DNA of 64,000 nucleotides, taken from the NCBI RefSeq assembly GCF_026339735.1, contig NZ_JAPEQG010000001.1, positions 9,020,276 to 9,084,275 of the forward strand, given 5' to 3'. Source of the stretch: Streptomyces sp. NBC_01669. GTDB lineage: Bacteria > Actinomycetota > Actinomycetes > Streptomycetales > Streptomycetaceae. Below are positions 59,877 through 64,000 of this stretch, piece by piece (position 1 is the first letter of the stretch; the number at the start of each line of letters is the position of its first letter). Under the pieces are notes generated by a model. It did not search any database. It saw nothing but the letters and a program-made list of their open reading frames with translations, and was not told the origin of the DNA. The position numbers and the translations under genes are program-made.

Positions 59877-62282
59877 TCAGCTATGTGTCGGTGGTCCGGC
59901 AGGCCGAGGCGCGGGCAGTGTCGGCGCCGCGGGGTAGGTCGCGCAGACAGCCTCGGGACGCTGCGTCCGCACGGAGGACACCTGGTCGGCCGTGAGGCGC
60001 TGTGCGTAGATGTCCAGGGCTGCGAGAGTCGTGCCGGACGCGCCGTAGAGCATCCGCGAGCGGGGCAGCGTCAGCTCACTGGTGACGGTGCCGACGCGCT
60101 CACCGTTGAGATACAGCGTGACGGTCGAACCGTCGCTGGTGAGAGCGAAGTCGGCCCACTGCCCTGACCCGAGGCCACGACCAAAGCTCTGGGTCACACC
60201 GTTCCAGCGCACGGTGACGTCGGTCGGGCTCAGGGTGACCCGGTTCGTGGAGTCGACCTGGCCGAGCAGAGTCACCGTTCCGCTCACCTTGACGGTGCCG
60301 GTGACCGACCAGGGTCCGGTCAGGTTGGAAGCCCCGAGCCAGTAGCCGCCGGAGTCGATGACCTTCACCTGGCCCTTGTCCGGGTCGGTGGCTGAGCGCG
60401 TCGAGACGAACAGCGGGGTCATCCCGCTGAGGTCGCATCGGTCGATGATTCCGCGCCGGTTGTTCGACGTGTGCGCGTCATAGGTGCCACGGGGGAACTC
60501 CGGATCCATGACGTACTGGTGGATCGGTCGGGCGTTCGTGGTGGCGTTGGGCTGCTGGACGCCCGTGTATCCCGGTGCGGTGCCGATGGTCTGCATGGTG
60601 GCCTCGTATGCCGCGTACTCCGTCTGGGTGCGCGGGCGGGTGTTCCACTGCCGGTCTGCGACCCGACCTCTCGGCATGATCGACAGCGACTCGAGCCACT
60701 GGCCTTCAGCCCAGCCCAAGTCGTCACCCCAGACGTGCATGCCCCACCCGAGGATCTTCGGGTCGGTGGGTGCGGTCCACGTCTGGGCGATGCGCTGCTG
60801 GTTGGGGCGGCCTGAACGGGCCGGCACCAGGTAGAGGAAGCTGCCGTCAGCGACGATCTTGTCGTAGGGCTTCAGGTGGGCGGCGGTTCCAGTGCCGGTC
60901 CAGTCCATGACGATGACGTTGGTGTCGAGCGGGATGTTGCGCGCCGACGCCTCGGAGCCGTTGTAGACCACCGAGGTGCGGCCCTTGGCTCGAACGTGGT
61001 CATTCACCTCATTGATGAACTCCATCTCGACATCGGCCGTCGTGGCGTACTTGCCGTTCGAGTTGGCCACGTAGTCCCGCAGAGCGGGGCAGCTGTTCAT
61101 GTTCGGGGGCATCTCGTCACCACCGAGGTGGACCCATGGCGAGGAGAACCAGGGGAGGAACTCGTCGAGCATCTCCTGGGAGACCTTGAGGGCCTTCGGG
61201 TTCATGAGGTTGAACGTGAAGTCGTCGGTCAGGTGGCTGTAGCTGTAGCCCTGGCAGGTGTTCTGCGGCGTCGCGCCCGTGTCGCGCTCACCGAACCCCG
61301 GTTCGACCTCACGCGGGCCGTCTGCCATGCCGACGTGGAAGTAGGCCGACTTGGGTGAAACGTGGGCCGGCAGCTCGAAACCTGGAACGAGGGTCACGTT
61401 GTTCTCCCGGGCGATCCGGTCGAGACTCTCGATGTCAGCCCGGTCGTAGCTGAAGCCTGGCTCGGCCAGCCCGGGGTACTTGGGGCTGTTGAGCCGGAAA
61501 CCCTCGGCGTCATCGAAGTGAAGCACCAGGTAGTTCTGCTTGAGGTACCCCATCTGTCGGATGACGTCGGCCACGGCGCGAGGCTCCCAGTACTCACGGG
61601 ACACGTCGATCGTGTTCATGCGCACGGTGGTGTTGGCGCGGTCAGTGAGGACACCGGTGGGCAGGGTGCGTTGGTCGGCGCTCCCGACCAGCAGCTGGAT
61701 CAGGCTGCGCGACCCGTAATAGATGCCACTGGCCGTGGGCGCGGTGAGCCGCACCGTCCGACCGATCTCCAGCCGGTACCCCTCGGGGCCCACCTCGGGT
61801 GCGAGAGCCGCATCGAGGGCCACCTGGATGCCGTTGTCGTTTGCACTGTTCGCTTGGGTGAGGGGCAAGCGGACACCCGTGCGGGCCTCGATGTCTCGAG
61901 CGGCATACCGTGCGACCTCGCGCAGCGGCCGGGTCGACACAATGGGGTCGGATTCTTTCGTCATGCCCGAGACAACGGTCCAGCGGCTGGCAGTGGCCGG
62001 ATCGATTACGACCCTGGTCGTGTTCGCCAGGGTGAGCTTCCCCCCTGCGGGCTCCCAGTTCTGCGGAACCGGCAGCAGGGTCGTGCGTGGGTCGGCGACG
62101 TCGCTTTGGGCCTCCCCAGGCGTCGTCCGAACAGTAGGTTTCGCGACTGCCTCATTCGCCATTGCGGGCGACACCAGCACCGAGCATGCCGTCAGGGCTG
62201 CGAGGCAGCCAGCGAGTCTCGATATTCGCAACTTCGCCGACCCCTGGTGACGAGGGACGGCACGACGACCAGATTTTGACAT
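59877..62282 (-). CDS. Secreted GH20 beta-N-acetylhexosaminidase
   Basis: An 801-residue secreted enzyme starting MSKSGRRAVPRHQG, with a signal peptide around residues 20-42 (AALTACSVLVSPAMA). The GH20b N-domain ends near YYGSRSLIQLL. The catalytic barrel has FHFDDAEG-type strands (LVLHFDDAEGFRLNS), ENNVTLVPGFELPAHVSPKS and the catalytic Asp-Glu pair in WVHLGGDEMPP, with WGDDLGWAEGQW later. A C-terminal LamG-like domain (TLYLNGERVGTVTSELTLP) may bind sugar. It releases terminal GlcNAc/GalNAc from chitin-type oligomers. A DasR-like site at 62296-62311 lies 14 bp upstream of the start, as in known chitinolytic genes. The frame beyond 62282 is not used. Confidence 0.92.
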   Translation of the reverse strand: MSKSGRRAVPRHQGSAKLRISRLAGCLAALTACSVLVSPAMANEAVAKPTVRTTPGEAQSDVADPRTTLLPVPQNWEPAGGKLTLANTTRVVIDPATASRWTVVSGMTKESDPIVSTRPLREVARYAARDIEARTGVRLPLTQANSANDNGIQVALDAALAPEVGPEGYRLEIGRTVRLTAPTASGIYYGSRSLIQLLVGSADQRTLPTGVLTDRANTTVRMNTIDVSREYWEPRAVADVIRQMGYLKQNYLVLHFDDAEGFRLNSPKYPGLAEPGFSYDRADIESLDRIARENNVTLVPGFELPAHVSPKSAYFHVGMADGPREVEPGFGERDTGATPQNTCQGYSYSHLTDDFTFNLMNPKALKVSQEMLDEFLPWFSSPWVHLGGDEMPPNMNSCPALRDYVANSNGKYATTADVEMEFINEVNDHVRAKGRTSVVYNGSEASARNIPLDTNVIVMDWTGTGTAAHLKPYDKIVADGSFLYLVPARSGRPNQQRIAQTWTAPTDPKILGWGMHVWGDDLGWAEGQWLESLSIMPRGRVADRQWNTRPRTQTEYAAYEATMQTIGTAPGYTGVQQPNATTNARPIHQYVMDPEFPRGTYDAHTSNNRRGIIDRCDLSGMTPLFVSTRSATDPDKGQVKVIDSGGYWLGASNLTGPWSVTGTVKVSGTVTLLGQVDSTNRVTLSPTDVTVRWNGVTQSFGRGLGSGQWADFALTSDGSTVTLYLNGERVGTVTSELTLPRSRMLYGASGTTLAALDIYAQRLTADQVSSVRTQRPEAVCATYPAAPTLPAPRPAGPPTHS

Positions 62283-62295
62283 GATGCCTCCATCA

Positions 62296-62311
62296 ACTGG
62301 TCTAGACCGGT
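62296..62311. promoter_or_regulatory. DasR-responsive element (dre)-like site
   Basis: ACTGGTCTAGACCGGT matches A(G/C)TGGTCTAGACCA(G/C)T at 15 of 16 positions. It is just upstream of the GH20 start and would block its promoter when DasR is bound. Confidence 0.8.
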
Positions 62312-62367
62312 TTAGAGTTGATGGGAGTGTGGCCTGTGCGAGCACCACGGTCAAGAGGGGGTGCAGC

Positions 62368-62436
62368 GTGCAGGACTGACAAGCGGGGGCCAATGTGCAG
62401 GACTGACAAGAGGGGCCAGCGTGCAGGACTGACACA
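62368..62436. repeat. Three tandem direct repeats of about 26 bp
   Basis: GTGCAGGACTGACA occurs at 62368, 62395 and 62421 with spacings of 27 and 26 bp. Adjoining AAG and GGGGCCA stretches are partly conserved. It lies upstream of the GH20 promoter. Confidence 0.75.
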
Positions 62437-62512
62437 CCGCCCAAGCCCCTTGGGGGTCTCTACTTTGAGACGGTCATCCGTAAGTACTGGGGTTTTCGGG
62501 TCTGGGGTGACG

Positions 62513-62750
62513 TCAGAGCGGGGTCGGGATCAGTCCGGTCTCGTTGATGAAGCCGTTCAGCAGGCCGGGTTGGTACTGCATCCGTTTCAAGCGGGTGCGG
62601 GCCAGCGCGGCGAGTTCGTTGATGCTGCACGGGGCCAGGTTGCCCAGGCTGTTCTTCAGGTGTGCCCACACTCCCTCGGCAGGGTTGAGGCCGGGTGCGT
62701 ACGGGGGAACCGGAAGACGGTGCTCTGCCATGCGGCGGACGTTCTTCAGC
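62513..62750 (-). pseudogene. IS630-family transposase C-terminal remnant
   Basis: The minus frame reads RLPVPPYAPGLNPAEGVWAH, then LKNSLGNLAPCSINELAALA, and ends GFINETGLIPTPL at 62513. The PPYAPxLNPxExVWxHLK motif with the last catalytic Glu is diagnostic of IS630 DDE_3. It breaks off near 62750 at the small secreted gene on the same strand. Confidence 0.8.
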
Positions 62751-62931
62751 GGCCGTCGCACGGGTCGTCGTCCGCAGACACCGGCTTGGTGTCTGCCGCC
62801 AGGCAGGAGGAGTACACCCGCGGCGGCGTGGGCCGCGGCTTCGGTTCCGACGTGGCGCCCACGGCAATGATTGCCCCGGCACCGACGAAGGCTAGCCCTG
62901 TCATCGCGGCGAGCCAGGTACCGCGGCTCAC
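62746..62931 (-). pseudogene. Truncated small membrane-anchored protein
   Basis: From GTG 62931, overlapping the upstream stop by GTGA, it reads SRGTWLAAMTGLAFVGAGAI and VYSSCLAADTKPVSADDDPC, then DGR and a stop. A hydrophobic N-terminal segment (residues 5-25) suggests an anchored or exported protein. The end probably coincides with the IS630 junction near 62750, so the C-terminus is likely lost. No family was recognised. Confidence 0.55.
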
Positions 62932-63221
62932 TGATCGCCACGGAAGTGGTTACGGAGATCGTCACGGCAGTCGTCCTCGGTGCCGACCTGAACTCGCGAG
63001 AAGACCAGCACTCCGTCTCCCTTGCCTTCCTGCTTGGCCTTGGCCAGCTGCGTCTCGATGTCCGCGATGCGCTCGGCGCACTCGGCACTGACGGACTTCT
63101 CGGGCTGCGAGTCCGGTGCCGAGGAGGCGTTCAGTTTGGCGGTGGCGGCGAGGCCAGCCGCGCACAGCACCGCCCACGCGGCAACCCACGAGCGGCGGCT
63201 CATCCGTATCTGCTTAGGCAT
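62928..63221 (-). CDS. Small exported hypothetical protein
   Basis: A 97-residue protein starting MPKQIRMSRRSWVAAWAVLC. The N-terminal signal or anchor segment is at about residues 10-28. A soluble part follows with ECAERIADIETQLAKAKQEG (short coiled coil) and DDCRDDLRNHFRGDQ. Two cysteines in the mature part could pair. It is translationally coupled to the truncated gene at 62746. No family was recognised. Confidence 0.6.
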   Translation of the reverse strand: MPKQIRMSRRSWVAAWAVLCAAGLAATAKLNASSAPDSQPEKSVSAECAERIADIETQLAKAKQEGKGDGVLVFSRVQVGTEDDCRDDLRNHFRGDQ

Positions 63222-63327
63222 CCAGGCATCCTACGAGCGCCGCGGCTGGCTGTCGCCGAATCGGGACTTCCTCGTCGACGAGACCAACGACGGAGCCAGC
63301 TGGCGTCGCCGACGAGGGCGACGGTGT

Positions 63328-63975
63328 CTGACCGGCAGTGCCTTCGACTCGCTCCGCCTCGACGCCGTCCCCGACCAGGAGGCGTTGCGCCGGGTCTACG
63401 AACTCCCCAGCGACGCGGCCGTGCGGAAGCAGATGACCGAACTCACCGAGCAGACTCGGCGGTTGATCGGCTGCTCATCGCTGGTCCTGGTCGCCAGCGC
63501 GGATGCCGAGGGCAACTGTGACGTCTTCCCGCGCGGTGGCCCCGCCGGGTTCGTCGCCGTCCTGGACGCACGGACGGTGGCGATACCGGACGCGACCGGC
63601 AACAAGCGGCTGGACACCCTGCAGAACGTCATCGCCACCGGACGGGCCGGGCTGCTGTTCGTCATCCCGGGGCGCACCACGACGCTCAGGGTGAACGGCC
63701 GGGCCTGCGTTTCCACCCGCCCAGACCTGCTGTCGCAGCTGACCGCCGTGGGCAAGCCGCCGGCCAGTGCGCTGGTACTGGGGATCGAGGAGGTCTACCC
63801 GCACTGCCCCAAGTCGCTGCTGCGCAGCGGGGCCTGGAAGCCGGAGCAGTGGCTGCCGGCGGACGCCCAGCCGGCCTCGGCCGAGGTGACGCTGGCCCAA
63901 CTACGGATGCCGGAGCTGACAATCGCCGACATCGAGCAAGCGGAGGCGGACTCGCTGAAGTACCGGTACGAGTAA
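63328..63975 (+). CDS. PPOX-class (pyridoxamine 5'-phosphate oxidase-like) FMN-dependent flavoprotein
   Basis: The frame covers about 215 residues and reads SAFDSLRLDAVPDQEALRRV, QMTELTEQTRRLIGCSSLVL, SADAEGNCDVFPRGGPAGFV and NKRLDTLQNVIATGRAGLLF. It continues with IPGRTTTLRVNGRACVSTRP, then EVYPHCPKSLLRSGAWKPEQ. This matches the MSMEG_1061-type PPOX flavoproteins, split-barrel FMN or F420 enzymes. No ATG or GTG exists in frame at the expected start. Only CTG 63328 (CTGACCGGCAGTGCC) aligns with where ATG is usual, so it may have a mutated start or be fused to upstream DNA. The C-terminus is intact. Confidence 0.8.
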   Translation: MTGSAFDSLRLDAVPDQEALRRVYELPSDAAVRKQMTELTEQTRRLIGCSSLVLVASADAEGNCDVFPRGGPAGFVAVLDARTVAIPDATGNKRLDTLQNVIATGRAGLLFVIPGRTTTLRVNGRACVSTRPDLLSQLTAVGKPPASALVLGIEEVYPHCPKSLLRSGAWKPEQWLPADAQPASAEVTLAQLRMPELTIADIEQAEADSLKYRYE

Positions 63976-64000
63976 CGGGCCGACCTGCGAGTGAACACCA

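Noticed and set aside
62368..62436. CRISPR array
   Set aside because: There are only three units, the spacers are about 12 bp and similar to each other, and no cas genes are near.
1..64000. tRNA or rRNA genes and tRNA attachment sites
   Set aside because: I looked for cloverleaf and rRNA signatures near the recombinase genes and saw none by eye; a covariance-model scan would be decisive.

Overview
The window is high-GC actinobacterial DNA. Strong third-position GC, frequent GTG starts, GTGA/ATGA start-stop overlaps, AGGAGG-like ribosome sites and the gene families present all point to Streptomyces or a close relative. It reads as accessory DNA (a chromosome arm or large plasmid): intact metabolic, envelope and regulatory genes sit between many insertion sequences, several of them nested or decayed, and many truncated or frameshifted genes. 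I recognised no rRNA, tRNA or CRISPR array.

Layout. 0-5.6 kb: WYL-type regulator with a divergent zinc-free reductase, a winged-helix protein, fragments of a DNRLRE/RHS-like protein and an IS3 transposase, a MOSC protein and a small membrane protein. 5.7-8.7 kb: a decayed IS3 element interrupted by a complete 1,700-bp IS5-type element with a passenger gene. 8.8-11.5 kb: AraC regulator, alpha/beta hydrolase, DUF4232 lipoprotein. 11.9-13.8 kb: IS605-type tnpA/tnpB. 14-16.8 kb: a complete gyrB behind a leader with a strong hairpin, followed by a broken parY/parE, which resembles an aminocoumarin-resistance pair. 17-21.3 kb: AraC/aldo-keto reductase pair, Tn3 remnant, GNAT-like protein, hypothetical protein. 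21.3-24.1 kb: a decayed Tn554-like three-gene recombinase set. 24.3-31.3 kb: an envelope locus with two BlaI-type repressors, an M56 membrane protease, a LysX/MprF-like lysyltransferase, a flippase-like protein and a membrane glycosyltransferase, with BlaI-type operators. 32-37.5 kb: GNAT, TetR with a clear operator, and a 1,290-residue secreted subtilase. 37.8-44.5 kb: stacked mobile-element remnants, a VOC protein and two divergent IS110 elements. 44.7-49.3 kb: secreted GH92 mannosidase with remnants of a mannose isomerase and a sugar ABC ATPase, then an IS with a 7-bp target duplication. 49.3-51.9 kb: a gene with four cysteine-rich repeats and a GIY-YIG-like end, plus fragments. 52-54.6 kb: Tat-exported phosphoesterase behind a DasR-like site, and an IS. 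55-57.2 kb: group II intron with a frameshifted maturase. 57.2-64 kb: integrative-element remnants, an AadA-like nucleotidyltransferase, a secreted GH20 hexosaminidase behind a second DasR-like site, and a PPOX-type flavoprotein.

Functional themes are cell-envelope defence controlled by BlaI-type sensing, topoisomerase-based drug resistance, and secreted hydrolysis of chitin- and mannan-type polymers with likely GlcNAc-responsive (DasR) control. All functional names come from reading motifs; no database search was run. Coordinates of decayed elements are approximate where stated.
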